Source: Sphingomonas dokdonensis (lineage in GTDB: Bacteria > Pseudomonadota > Alphaproteobacteria > Sphingomonadales > Sphingomonadaceae). Taken from it: a stretch of 64,000 nucleotides of DNA. The notes under the pieces were generated by a model, which saw only the letters and a list, made by a program, of their open reading frames with translations, was not told the origin of the DNA and did no database searches. The stretch is from positions 372,001 through 436,000 of the forward strand of contig NZ_NBBI01000001.1 in NCBI RefSeq assembly GCF_002197685.1, read 5' to 3'. This document shows positions 1 to 8,789 of the stretch, in pieces. The translations under genes were made by a program, and so were the position numbers. Each line of letters starts with the position of its first letter. Positions within the stretch are counted from its first letter, which is position 1.

Positions 1-833
1 GGGTCAGCCGCGAGACGCTGAAGGCATTCGAGCAATCGCTCGAGCTGACCCGCGCGCAGTTCCGCATCGGCATCGCCTCCGAACTGGCGGCGCGCCAGGC
101 GGAGACGAACTATCAGGCCGCACGCAACGATATCGCCGTTCTGCAGACCCGTCTGGCGCAAGACCAGAACGCACTGAACCTGCTCGTCGGCACCACTGTC
201 CCCCAGGCGATGTTGCCGCAGGGGCTCGGTGCCGCGCCGCTGACACGCGACGCCATCCCCGGCGACGTGTCGTCTGACGTGCTGCTGCGCCGCCCCGACG
301 TGTTGCGCGCGGAACACCAATTGATCGCGGAGAATGCCAACATTGGCGCAGCGCGCGCGGCCTTTTTCCCGCGCATCTCGCTGACGGCTACCATTGGCAC
401 TATCTCGACCGCGCTGTCCGGGCTGTTTGCCGGCGGCAGCTTTACCTACAACGCCGCCCCGACGATCGGTCTGCCGCTGTTCGACGGCGGGCGAAACGCG
501 GCCAACCTCGATTATGCCAAGGCGTCGCAGCAAGTGGCGGTGGCGACGTACGAGCGCGCGGTGCAAACTGCCTTTCGCGAAGTTGCCGATGCGCTTGCCC
601 AGCGCGGCACGATCGATGAGCAAGTGGCGGCGCAAAATGCCCGCGCGAACGCCGCAAATGTTGCAGCTCGACTGTCTGAGGCGCGCTACCGGGCAGGCGT
701 CGACTCGTTCCTTGTGTCTCTCGACGCACAGCGCACGGCTTATGCTGCACAGCAGCAATTGATTCAGGCGCGACTTGCCCGCGGCAGCAATCTTGTGGAG
801 CTTTACCGCTCACTGGGTGGCGGGCTCAACTAG
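1..833 (+). CDS. NodT/OprM-type outer membrane efflux lipoprotein, 3' part only
   Basis: This is the C-terminal part of an outer membrane factor of tripartite RND efflux pumps, which forms the TolC-like exit duct. The frame is open from the window edge (base 3) to a TAG at 831-833, giving about 276 residues of a protein usually near 470. Typical family stretches are visible: LLRRPDVLRAEHQL, then AARAAFFPRISLTA, then GLPLFDGGRNAANL, followed by long Ala/Gln-rich helices and YRAGVDSFL near the end. The start, signal peptide and lipobox lie outside the window. An RND pump and its membrane fusion protein are expected upstream but cannot be seen. The family call is secure; the substrate is unknown. 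Confidence 0.9.
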   Translation, partial: VSRETLKAFEQSLELTRAQFRIGIASELAARQAETNYQAARNDIAVLQTRLAQDQNALNLLVGTTVPQAMLPQGLGAAPLTRDAIPGDVSSDVLLRRPDVLRAEHQLIAENANIGAARAAFFPRISLTATIGTISTALSGLFAGGSFTYNAAPTIGLPLFDGGRNAANLDYAKASQQVAVATYERAVQTAFREVADALAQRGTIDEQVAAQNARANAANVAARLSEARYRAGVDSFLVSLDAQRTAYAAQQQLIQARLARGSNLVELYRSLGGGLN

Positions 834-901
834 GAAAACCACGGCCTTGCAAGTCGGAACGATTCGGATACTCTTCCGTAGATAGGAAGAGGAGAGAGCC
901 G

Positions 902-1156
902 ATGATGCCGCAAGAGCGCACGGGCGACGAAACACTGGTGATCTTGCAGAGCTTGCTTTGCTTGCTTCGCGAAAAGAACGTGTTGACCCGCGCCGATATT
1001 GAAACCCTGTGCGAGCGTGTCGCCATGCGCGCCAGCCAGGCCGAACGCGATCCATTCCCCTGCTGTGCCGAGGCGGCGCGCAATGCGGCCGACGAAATGG
1101 CCCGCATCGGTGGCTACATCGGCTCGCATTACGGCGGCAAGCACCGGCGCATGTGA
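902..1156 (+). CDS. Small conserved-looking protein of unknown function (84 aa)
   Basis: I do not recognise this protein. It begins at an ATG-ATG pair with a good ribosome binding site (GAGGAG, about 8 bases upstream) and encodes 84 residues without a signal peptide or membrane segment. The middle is predicted helical (LVILQSLLCLLREKNVL), and a CC pair sits near residue 54. It starts about 70 bases after the efflux gene and ends about 60 bases before the metallophosphoesterase gene, so it may be cotranscribed with both. Support is codon usage, the strong RBS and the absence of a better ORF on either strand. Confidence 0.6.
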   Translation: MMPQERTGDETLVILQSLLCLLREKNVLTRADIETLCERVAMRASQAERDPFPCCAEAARNAADEMARIGGYIGSHYGGKHRRM

Positions 1157-1217
1157 TCGCGCGGTCGCGCGCGAGCTTGCCTGCGAACCTTCTGGCGGGC
1201 AGCGCGTTTGCGTGTTG

Positions 1218-1994
1218 ATGAAACTGTTTCACGTCAGTGATGTGCATTTCGGCGCGGAAGATCCGAAAGCCCTCGATTGGTTTGCCCGCTGTGTCGCGGA
1301 TGAGGCGCCCGACGCCGTTATCATGACCGGCGACCTCACCATGCGCGCTAAGCCGCGCGAGTTCGATGCCGGCGGGAAATGGCTGATGTCGCTCGGCGTG
1401 CCGGTGACGATCGAGGTCGGCAATCACGACATCCCTTATTATTGGGATCCGCTGCGCCGCTTGTTCAGCCCCTACAAACGCTACGGTGCCGCTGAGCGGC
1501 TGATCGAGAAGCCGCTCGATCTGCCGGGAGTCTCGATCGTACCGCTGAAGACCACGGCGCGCGCGCAATGGCGCTGGAACTGGTCGAAAGGTCACGTGAG
1601 TTCCGATGCACTGGAAGATGCGTTGCGCCTCGTGAAAGCAGCGCCGAACGGCAATCTGATTTTCGTTGCCGGCCATCACCCGCTGATCGAGGGCGGGACG
1701 CGCGGCACCGCGAAGACGCGCAACGGCGACAAGGCGCTCGCCGCCTTTGCGGACGCGGGCGTCCATGCCGTGCTGTCAGGCCACGTTCACGATCCTTTCG
1801 ATAAAGCGGTTCAGTGTGGTAATCGGACGGTGCGGATGATCGGCGCAGGAACCTTGTCGAAGCGTCTTCGGTCGTCGCCGCCGGCGTTCAATGAAATCCG
1901 GATCGACGGTGGCACATTCGAGACGCTGTCGCGGACCCTGTCGCCCGAGCCGAAGCATTCGATCAGCGACACGGTCGAGGTGGGCGCACGGTAG
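1218..1994 (+). CDS. Calcineurin-like metallophosphoesterase
   Basis: A 258-residue cytoplasmic phosphoesterase of the calcineurin-like family, which uses a two-metal centre to hydrolyse phosphate mono- or diesters. All five metal-binding blocks are visible in order: DVHFG near residue 8, GDLT near 40, GNHD near 68, GHHP near 155 and SGHVHDP near 191. The frame stays open upstream, but the ATG at 1218 places the DxH motif next to the N-terminus as is normal for the family. That ATG also avoids overlap with the preceding gene. The substrate cannot be read from sequence; cyclic nucleotide or UDP-sugar phosphodiesterase activity are both possible. No regulatory signal is evident. Confidence 0.88.
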   Translation: MKLFHVSDVHFGAEDPKALDWFARCVADEAPDAVIMTGDLTMRAKPREFDAGGKWLMSLGVPVTIEVGNHDIPYYWDPLRRLFSPYKRYGAAERLIEKPLDLPGVSIVPLKTTARAQWRWNWSKGHVSSDALEDALRLVKAAPNGNLIFVAGHHPLIEGGTRGTAKTRNGDKALAAFADAGVHAVLSGHVHDPFDKAVQCGNRTVRMIGAGTLSKRLRSSPPAFNEIRIDGGTFETLSRTLSPEPKHSISDTVEVGAR

Positions 1995-2085
1995 ATGAAG
2001 CAAGGGCGCTCACCTGTGCGCCGTACCGGCGGGAGCGCCTCTCCACAGCGGACCCATCCCGCCGACTTCCCCTTCCGGGTGCGCC

Positions 2086-3528
2086 GTGGATGAGCGGTCG
2101 ATCGCGCTGAACCGGTTCGGTCTGGGCGCATCGCCGGACGACCGAGACGGCGATCCGACTGCCGGCGCAAGTCGCAACTGGGTTACCGCGCAGATCGCCG
2201 CCTTTCAGCCGAACCCGCGCGCCATCGCCGGCGTGGCAGACACCTCCACCATCCTGCGCGACATTGCCGACTACCAGGCTCAGGCGCGACTGGTCCGAAA
2301 GAGCAAGCCCGGGCCACGCGGGAATGATGCGGATCAGACGCAGCCGGGCGACGATGGCGAAGACGTCGCCGCCATCGCGCTGCGCCGCCGCGCGCGTGGC
2401 GGGCTGCGGCTTCATTATGTCGAGGCCGTCAACGCGCGGGTTGCCGCCGCCCTTGCCACGCCAACGCCCTTTGCCGAGCGGCTGGTTCATTTCTGGTCCA
2501 ATCACTTCGCCGTTTCGGCGGAAAAGCTGCCGGTCGTCGCGCTCGCGGGCGCTTTCGAGTTCGAGGCGATCCGGCCGAACGTCATGGGCCGGTTCGTCGA
2601 CATGCTCAAAGCGGTCGAACGTCATCCGGCCATGCTGCTCTATCTCGATCAGGCGGACTCGATCGGTCCTGGTAGCGCGTTTGGCCAGCGACCGCGCGTG
2701 GCCGCCCGTCAGCGCGGGATCAATGAAAACCTCGCACGGGAAATCCTCGAACTACACACGCTTGGCGTGCGCACCGGTTACGACCAGGCCGACGTAACCG
2801 AATTTGCGCGGGCGCTCACCGGCTGGACGGTGCCGGGGATCGGCCGGCGCATCGGCGCGCGTGCCGTCACCGGCGGTTTTGAATTTCTCCCGGATCTTCA
2901 TGAGCCCGGCACCCGAACGATCCTCGGCCAGACCTATCCTCAGGATGGCGAGGCGCAGGCGGAGGCGGTGCTGGAAGCCCTTGCGCGCCATCCGGCCACG
3001 GCACGCCATATCGCGGCCAAACTTGCCCGGCATTTCGCCGGTGATGACCCGCCACCGGCCATGGTGCGCCGGCTGGAGGCCGCCTTTCTGCGCTCGGGCG
3101 GCGATCTGCCGACCGTTTACCGCGCAATCATCGCCTCGCCGGAGGCATGGTCGGCGGAACCTGTGAAGTTTCGCACCCCTTGGGAATGGTCGATCGCTGT
3201 CCTGCGCGGCTTGAGCGCAAACCTGTCCGACAGCGGCTCGGCCGTCGGGTTGCAGGAGCAGCTCGGGCAGCGCGTCTGGCGTCCCGGCCAGCCGAGCGGG
3301 TTCGACGATGTGGCGGCGACCTGGGCAGGGCCTGACGCACTGATGCGCCGTGTGGAGGCGGCAGAACGACTCGCCACGCGCAGCCGTCCGGTCGACGCCA
3401 GGGACCTGGCGTCGCGCCTGTTTCCTGGGTCGGTAAGCGCCGCGACCGCCGAGGCGCTGAAGAGAGCGGAAAGCCCCGGCCAGGCGCTGGCGCTTCTCCT
3501 TGTTGCCCCTGAAATGATGCGGAGATAG
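2086..3528 (+). CDS. DUF1800 family protein
   Basis: A 480-residue DUF1800 protein, a family of unknown biochemical role that is nearly always paired with a DUF1501 gene. Here the DUF1501 gene follows after only 3 bases. The N-terminal signature ALNRFGLGASP is at residues 6-16. Central blocks include LVHFWSNHFAVS, RGINENLAREILELHTLG and the C-terminal GQALALLLVAPEMMRR. The best start is a GTG, since no in-frame ATG lies closer to the signature. No signal peptide is evident, although the partner has a Tat signal, so the pair may act together across or outside the inner membrane. Family assignment is firm; function is unknown. Confidence 0.85.
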   Translation: MDERSIALNRFGLGASPDDRDGDPTAGASRNWVTAQIAAFQPNPRAIAGVADTSTILRDIADYQAQARLVRKSKPGPRGNDADQTQPGDDGEDVAAIALRRRARGGLRLHYVEAVNARVAAALATPTPFAERLVHFWSNHFAVSAEKLPVVALAGAFEFEAIRPNVMGRFVDMLKAVERHPAMLLYLDQADSIGPGSAFGQRPRVAARQRGINENLAREILELHTLGVRTGYDQADVTEFARALTGWTVPGIGRRIGARAVTGGFEFLPDLHEPGTRTILGQTYPQDGEAQAEAVLEALARHPATARHIAAKLARHFAGDDPPPAMVRRLEAAFLRSGGDLPTVYRAIIASPEAWSAEPVKFRTPWEWSIAVLRGLSANLSDSGSAVGLQEQLGQRVWRPGQPSGFDDVAATWAGPDALMRRVEAAERLATRSRPVDARDLASRLFPGSVSAATAEALKRAESPGQALALLLVAPEMMRR

Positions 3529-3531
3529 CCC

Positions 3532-4683
3532 ATGCTGGATCGGCGCTCCTTTCTGGTCCGCGGCGCGCTGGCGACGATTGGCGCCGGCGCCATGTCGCGC
3601 ATGGCCTTTGCGCGCGCGGCAACGCAGCGCCGCTTCGTCTTCATCATTCAACGCGGGGCTGCTGACGGTGTCGGTACGGTGATGCCCGTCGGCGACCCGG
3701 CCTATGCGGCCATCAGGCATGCCTTTGCCGAGGATGCGGCAACGGGCGCCAAGCTCGACGCACTATTCACCCTACATCCCGCGATGCCCAAAGCCGCGGG
3801 GCTTTATCGGCAGCGCTCGGCGCTGTTCGTTCATGCCGTCGCCTCGCCCTATCGCGACCGGTCGCATTTCGACGGCCAGAACGTGCTCGAGACGGGAGGC
3901 AACAGCGCCTATCAGGTTCGCGACGGCTGGTTGAATCGGCTGCTGAGCTTGCTGCCGCATGATGAGGCGCGGGCAATTGCCGTTTCTGCAACCATGCCGG
4001 TGGCGCTGCGGGGCAGCAATGAGGTGGCGAGCTATGCCCCCTCGGTGCTCCCCGACGCCTCCGATGATCTGCTGCAACGCGTCACGATGCTCTATCAGGG
4101 CGACGCCCAGCTGCACGCCTTGTGGAGCGAAGCGATGAGTATTCGCGGTCTGGCGGGCGACGAAGCGGAGGAGAACGGCCGGGAAGCAGCCGCCAACGGC
4201 CGCCTGGCGGCCCAGTTGTTGCTGCCGGCCGACGGCGCACGGATCGCCATGATCGAAACCGGCGGCTGGGACACGCATGGTGCACAGCGCGCGCGGCTGG
4301 CCGGCGGATTGACCCGGCTCGACACGATGATCGACGCCTTGCGCATCGGGCTGGGGCCGGTGTGGCAGGATACGCTGGTGTTGGTCGCCACTGAATTCGG
4401 CCGAACCGTGGCGGTGAACGGCACCGGCGGGACCGATCACGGGACGGCGGCGGCGGCCATGCTGCTGGGCGGAAACGTGCGCGGCGGGCGGGTATTGGCC
4501 GACTGGCCGGGCCTGGCGCCGGCCCAATTGTATGAGCAGCGCGATCTACGGCCGACCATGCGCCTCGATGACGTGATTTCCGGCGCGCTGTCGAGGCATT
4601 TCGGCCTCGATCCGGAACGGACCGGCGCCGTGTTGTTCCCGGCGCTCGGCAAGCGCGCCCCCATCAGCGGCCTTGTCGCCTGA
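3532..4683 (+). CDS. DUF1501 family Tat-exported protein
   Basis: A 383-residue DUF1501 protein, related in fold to alkaline phosphatases and sulfatases. The N-terminus has a twin-arginine signal (RRSFLVRGALATIGAGA, then AFARA as cleavage region), so the folded product is probably exported by the Tat system encoded about 6 kb downstream. Family blocks seen are FIIQRGAADG, RDRSHFDGQNVLETG, GGWDTHGAQ and LVATEFGRTVAVNGTGGTDHGTA. The last two carry the likely metal-binding Asp and His residues. The gene is tightly coupled to the DUF1800 gene upstream and ends at a strong convergent hairpin. The substrate is unknown. Confidence 0.85.
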   Translation: MLDRRSFLVRGALATIGAGAMSRMAFARAATQRRFVFIIQRGAADGVGTVMPVGDPAYAAIRHAFAEDAATGAKLDALFTLHPAMPKAAGLYRQRSALFVHAVASPYRDRSHFDGQNVLETGGNSAYQVRDGWLNRLLSLLPHDEARAIAVSATMPVALRGSNEVASYAPSVLPDASDDLLQRVTMLYQGDAQLHALWSEAMSIRGLAGDEAEENGREAAANGRLAAQLLLPADGARIAMIETGGWDTHGAQRARLAGGLTRLDTMIDALRIGLGPVWQDTLVLVATEFGRTVAVNGTGGTDHGTAAAAMLLGGNVRGGRVLADWPGLAPAQLYEQRDLRPTMRLDDVISGALSRHFGLDPERTGAVLFPALGKRAPISGLVA

Positions 4684-4706
4684 CGAGAAACTAGCCGTCA
4701 TGCAGA

Positions 4707-4738
4707 AGCCGCCCGCATCCGTATGGACGCGGGCGGCT
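4707..4738. terminator. Convergent hairpin between the DUF1501 gene and the small secreted protein gene
   Basis: A perfect 10-bp inverted repeat (AGCCGCCCGC / GCGGGCGGCT) with an additional inner TCC/GGA pairing lies between two converging genes. There is no clear U-tract, so it is probably a bidirectional GC-rich terminator or RNA-stabilising hairpin. Confidence 0.7.
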
Positions 4739-4769
4739 CGCGCTTTCGAGAGAGGGAACTCTCAGAAAC

Positions 4770-5048
4770 TTAGTTGGCGGTCATCACCTGAACCGAGCCG
4801 CTCTGCGGCGCCTGGAACGCGACCGGCGTGCCGCCGACCGTGCCACGCACGCGCTGGCCGTTCAGCACCAGGCGGAAGCGATCGCCGCCGACCTTGCGGC
4901 CCGTGATGATCGTGGCGCCGCCACGGCCTTCGCTGGTCGAGTAGACGTAGGTCTGGTTCTCGTGCTGGAAGGTCTTCTCCGCTTCGGCCTGGGCTGCGAG
5001 CGGTGCAACGGCGACGAGGAGGGCGGCGGTGGTGATCAGCTTGCGCAT
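4770..5048 (-). CDS. Small secreted protein of unknown function (92 aa)
   Basis: A 92-residue protein with a clear Sec signal peptide (MRKLITTAALLVAVAPLAAQA, cleavage after AQA near residue 21). The mature part of about 70 residues is rich in beta-type sequence (QTYVYSTSEGRGG, FRLVLNGQRVRGTV) with no cysteine and no motif I recognise. It ends in a polar MTAN. It stands alone, divergent from argS with about 190 bases in between, and converges on the DUF1501 gene. It resembles small periplasmic proteins common in sphingomonads; the function is not known. Confidence 0.75.
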   Translation of the reverse strand: MRKLITTAALLVAVAPLAAQAEAEKTFQHENQTYVYSTSEGRGGATIITGRKVGGDRFRLVLNGQRVRGTVGGTPVAFQAPQSGSVQVMTAN

Positions 5049-5236
5049 CGGACAATCCTTGGGTGAGATCGTGGTGAAGATCTAATCTGTTCGCAGATGC
5101 AGCATTATGTGCTGCGGTGCGGCGAGGCGAGCGCAAAAGTTCTTTTCGCGGTTGCAGGAAATGCAATCGCGTGGTGATTTGTCGATGTCGCTGCATTGGT
5201 CTATCGCGCGCGGCTTCACGAACACGATTGGTTGCC

Positions 5237-6961
5237 ATGACGCTCTACTCCCGCTTCGCCGCGCATATCGACGCGGCGCTCGACGCCTTGGAAACGGCCG
5301 GTGTGCTGGCCCTCGGTATCGATCGACGCGCCGTGACGGTGGAGCCGCCGCGCGATGCGACGCATGGCGATCTGGCGACCAATGCGGCGATGGTGCTGGC
5401 CAAGGCGGCAAAGACCAACCCACGCGCGCTGGCGGAAAAGATCGCGGCGGAATTGCAGCAGCGCGACGAAGTGGCCGCCGTCGAGATCGCCGGGCCCGGC
5501 TTCATCAACCTGCGGCTCACCGACGATAGCTGGCGCGCCGAATTGTCGGCGATCATGGATGGCGCCGCGGATTACGGCCGCACGATCGTGGCCGCGCCGA
5601 CCAGCGTGAACATCGAATATGTGTCCGCCAATCCGACCGGCCCGATGCACATGGGTCATTGCCGCGGCGCGGTGGTGGGCGACGCTCTGGCCGCACTTCT
5701 GGAATTCGCCGGGCATCGCGTGATCCGCGAATATTACGTCAATGATGCCGGCGGGCAGGTCGACGTACTCGCCCGGTCGGTGCACCTGCGCTACCGCGAG
5801 GCGCTGGGTGAGGACGTCGGCGCGATCCCCGAGGGCTTGTATCCCGGCGACTATCTGGTGCCGGTCGGCAAGCAACTCGCGGAGGAGTTCGGCAACCGCT
5901 ACGTCGCGGCGCACGAGGGCGAGTGGCTGTCGCTGTTCCGCACCCGCGCCGTTGCCGCGATGCTCGAGCTGATCAAGGCCGACCTCGCCTTGCTGGGCAT
6001 TCATCACGACCTGTTCTCGTCAGAGGCCGCGTTGCAGGCGGAGGGCAAGCCCGAGGCTGCCGAGGCGTGGCTGCGCGCGCGAGACCTAGTGTATGACGGC
6101 ACGCTGGAGGCGCCCAAGGGCGAGACGCCCGAAGATTGGGAGCCGGTGGAGCTGCCGCTGTTCCGCTCCAGCCAGTTCGGCGACGATCAGGATCGCCCGA
6201 TCAAGAAGTCGAACGGGCAGTGGACGTACTTCGGCGCCGACCTCGCCTATCACTTCCAGAAGGCGCAGGGCGCGGACGAGCTGATCGACATCTGGGGCGC
6301 CGACCATGCTGGCACCGTCAAGCGGATCCAGGCTGCCGTTGCCGCGCTGACCGAGGGCAAGACGCGCTTCGACGTGAAGCTGGTGCAGATGGTGCGCCTG
6401 CTGCGCGGCGGAGAGCCGGTGAAGATGTCGAAGCGCGCGGGCAATTTCGTGACGCTCGCCGATGTGGTGCGCGAAGTGGGCAAGGACGTGGTCCGCTTCA
6501 CGATGCTGACCCGCCGGTCCGACGCGCAAATGGACTTCGATTTCGCCAAGGTGGTGGAAGCGTCGAAGGACAATCCGGTCTTCTACGTGCAATATGCCCA
6601 TGCGCGCGTCGCGTCGCTGCGCCGGCGGGCGGCCGAAGCCGGGATCGACACGAGCGCGGTTGACCTGTCCCGCCTTGATACGGAGGAGCTCGGCCTGGTG
6701 AAGCTAGCCGCGCAGTTCCCGCGGGTGGTAGAGACCGCTGCGGCAGCACGCGAACCGCACCGAATTGCCTTTTACCTCTATGACTTGGCAGCGGCATTTC
6801 ACGCATTGTGGAATGTCGGGAATGATCGACCCGACCGCCGCTTCCTGCTACCCGACGATCATGCGCTCACCGCCTCGCGTCTGTTCTTGGCGGAAGGCGT
6901 CGGGCAAATTATTCGCAACGGCCTCTCCATCATGGGCGTGGAGGCGGTGTCGGAGATGTAA
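5237..6961 (+). CDS. argS: Arginyl-tRNA synthetase
   Basis: A class I aminoacyl-tRNA synthetase of 574 residues (about 577 in E. coli) that charges tRNA-Arg. The HIGH motif appears as HMGH in SANPTGPMHMGHCRGA, near residues 132-145, and the KMSKS loop as KMSKR near 395. The N-terminal Add-1 domain, which recognises the tRNA D-loop, and the C-terminal anticodon-binding DALR domain are both complete. The frame is open about 120 bases further upstream, but the ATG at 5237 begins the conserved N-terminus (MTLYSRFAAHIDAAL). It is the first gene of a long same-strand run and is followed after 3 bases by the SPOR gene. Confidence 0.97.
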   Translation: MTLYSRFAAHIDAALDALETAGVLALGIDRRAVTVEPPRDATHGDLATNAAMVLAKAAKTNPRALAEKIAAELQQRDEVAAVEIAGPGFINLRLTDDSWRAELSAIMDGAADYGRTIVAAPTSVNIEYVSANPTGPMHMGHCRGAVVGDALAALLEFAGHRVIREYYVNDAGGQVDVLARSVHLRYREALGEDVGAIPEGLYPGDYLVPVGKQLAEEFGNRYVAAHEGEWLSLFRTRAVAAMLELIKADLALLGIHHDLFSSEAALQAEGKPEAAEAWLRARDLVYDGTLEAPKGETPEDWEPVELPLFRSSQFGDDQDRPIKKSNGQWTYFGADLAYHFQKAQGADELIDIWGADHAGTVKRIQAAVAALTEGKTRFDVKLVQMVRLLRGGEPVKMSKRAGNFVTLADVVREVGKDVVRFTMLTRRSDAQMDFDFAKVVEASKDNPVFYVQYAHARVASLRRRAAEAGIDTSAVDLSRLDTEELGLVKLAAQFPRVVETAAAAREPHRIAFYLYDLAAAFHALWNVGNDRPDRRFLLPDDHALTASRLFLAEGVGQIIRNGLSIMGVEAVSEM

Positions 6962-6964
6962 GGC

Positions 6965-7690
6965 ATGGCGCGCGACGAGATCGACTTGAGGGGCGAGGAC
7001 CGGCTTCCGTGGCTGGAAACCGTCGAGCCTGACGAGCCGGAGGGCCCGGGGCTGCTGCGCGTCGGCGTGCTGGTGGTGGTGGGTCTCGCACTCGTTGCCG
7101 CCATCGTCTTCGCCATTCTCAGCTTCCAGCAGCGCACCCCCGATGGCGACGGCGAGCTGATCGCGGCGCCGCAGGGCGACTACAAGGTGCGGCCGGACGA
7201 TCCCGGCGGCCTGCGCGTCGAAGGCGAGGGCGATTCGGCGATCGCGGCGAGTGCGGGCGCGAATGCCCCGTCGTCGATCGACCTGAAGGCCGTGCCGGAA
7301 GCGCCGATCGACGGCCGCCGCGCGAAGCCCGCCGCGGCCCCGGTCGACAGCGGCAGCGCGCGCACGGTGGCGGAAGTACCCGGAGCGGCCGGCCGCCTGA
7401 CCGCCAAGGCGCCCATGTCGGCCCCGAAGAAAGCCGTGCCGGGTGTCGCCTCCGGCGGCTCGCTGGTGCAGCTCGGCGCCTTCCCGAGCGAGGCCGCGGC
7501 CAATGCCGCATGGAGCGCGATGGCCAAGCGCTTCGCCTACCTCGCCACCTTGGGCAAGACGGTGCAGTCGGCCGACGTGAACGGGCGCAAGGTCTATCGC
7601 CTGAAGGTGAATGCCGGCAGCGCGGATGCGGCCGCGGAGCTGTGTGGACGGCTGGCCGTTGCCGGCGAGAAGTGCTTCGTCACCAGCTGA
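6965..7690 (+). CDS. SPOR domain membrane protein
   Basis: A 241-residue bitopic inner membrane protein. A short cytoplasmic N-terminus is followed by one membrane segment (VGVLVVVGLALVAAIVFAIL, about 33-52), a Pro/Ala-rich periplasmic linker and a C-terminal SPOR domain (SLVQLGAFPSEAAANAAW to residue 240). SPOR domains bind denuded glycan strands at the division septum, so a role at the septum or in peptidoglycan turnover is likely. That fits the next gene, nagZ, a peptidoglycan recycling enzyme. It starts 3 bases after argS, which indicates cotranscription. The precise partner is unknown. Confidence 0.88.
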   Translation: MARDEIDLRGEDRLPWLETVEPDEPEGPGLLRVGVLVVVGLALVAAIVFAILSFQQRTPDGDGELIAAPQGDYKVRPDDPGGLRVEGEGDSAIAASAGANAPSSIDLKAVPEAPIDGRRAKPAAAPVDSGSARTVAEVPGAAGRLTAKAPMSAPKKAVPGVASGGSLVQLGAFPSEAAANAAWSAMAKRFAYLATLGKTVQSADVNGRKVYRLKVNAGSADAAAELCGRLAVAGEKCFVTS

Positions 7691-7769
7691 CGCATGCCAT
7701 CCGCTTTCGCCGCGCTGCGGGTGAAAGCGGGTGGTGAAAAGCGGCCGCGCTTACGCTAGCGTCGCAAGA

Positions 7770-8789
7770 ATGAAGCCCGTCATTTTCGGCCTGTCCGGCC
7801 CCACTCTCACGCCCGAGGAGCGTGCGTTCTTCGCCGAAGCGCGTCCCGCCGGCTACATCCTGTTCAAGCGCAATTGCATGGATCGCCAGCAGTTGCGCGC
7901 GCTCACCGATTCGCTGCGCGATCTGGAAGGGCGAAGCGACGTCGCGATCCTGATCGATCAGGAAGGTGGGCGTGTCGCCCGGATGGCGCCCCCCGAATGG
8001 CCGGCATTTCCGGCCGGCCCGGACTTCGATCGTCTGTACGAGATCGCCCCCATGTCCGCGATCGAGGCGGCGCGCGCGAATGCCGTCGCGCTGGGCATGA
8101 TGCTTGCCGAGGTGGGCATCACGGTCGATTGCCACCCGATCCTTGACGTGATCCACCCCGATACGACCGATGCGATCACCATTCGCGCGTTCGGCAGCGA
8201 GCCGATGCGCGTGGGCGCGCTGGGACGCGCGACGCTGGAAGGGCTGGCGGCGGCGGGGATCGTCGGCGTTGTGAAGCATATGCCCGGTCACGGCCGTGCC
8301 CTCGTCGATTCACATCATCTGCTGCCGACCGTCACGGCCAGTGCGGCGGAACTGGAGCGCGATCTTGCCCCGTTCCAGGCGCTTGCCCATGCGGCGATGG
8401 GAATGACCAGCCACATCGTGTTCGAGGCGTGGGATCGCAAGCGACCGGCCACCATGTCCCCCATCGTCATCGATGAGGTGATCCGCAACCAGATCGGCTT
8501 CGACGGCCTGCTGATGAGCGATGACATCGACATGAAGGCGCTGTCCGGCACACCCGCCGACAAGGCGGCGGGGGCGATCGCGGCCGGCTGCGACGTGGTG
8601 CTCGATTGCTGGGCGCGGATGCCGGAGATGATCGCCATTGCCGAGCGGCTGGATGAGATCACGCCACGCGCGCGGCAGCGGCTGAATGCTGCGATGGGCG
8701 CTGTGACTGCGGGCGCTGTGACTGCGCAGGACGCCGATTTCGCGGCCCTGATCGCCAAGCGCGACGCGCTGCTCGCGCTGGCGGCGTGA
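7770..8789 (+). CDS. nagZ: Beta-N-acetylhexosaminidase, cytoplasmic peptidoglycan recycling
   Basis: A family 3 glycoside hydrolase of 339 residues that removes GlcNAc from 1,6-anhydro-muropeptides in the cytoplasm during cell wall recycling. The family signature is visible as KHMPGHG with the following DSHH, and the catalytic aspartate lies in SDDIDMKAL. The open frame extends 13 codons further upstream, but ATG at 7770 (MKPVIFGLSGPTL) is the normal family start. The absence of a signal peptide agrees with a cytoplasmic enzyme. The stop codon overlaps the scpA GTG start, so translation of the two is probably coupled. Confidence 0.95.
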   Translation: MKPVIFGLSGPTLTPEERAFFAEARPAGYILFKRNCMDRQQLRALTDSLRDLEGRSDVAILIDQEGGRVARMAPPEWPAFPAGPDFDRLYEIAPMSAIEAARANAVALGMMLAEVGITVDCHPILDVIHPDTTDAITIRAFGSEPMRVGALGRATLEGLAAAGIVGVVKHMPGHGRALVDSHHLLPTVTASAAELERDLAPFQALAHAAMGMTSHIVFEAWDRKRPATMSPIVIDEVIRNQIGFDGLLMSDDIDMKALSGTPADKAAGAIAAGCDVVLDCWARMPEMIAIAERLDEITPRARQRLNAAMGAVTAGAVTAQDADFAALIAKRDALLALAA

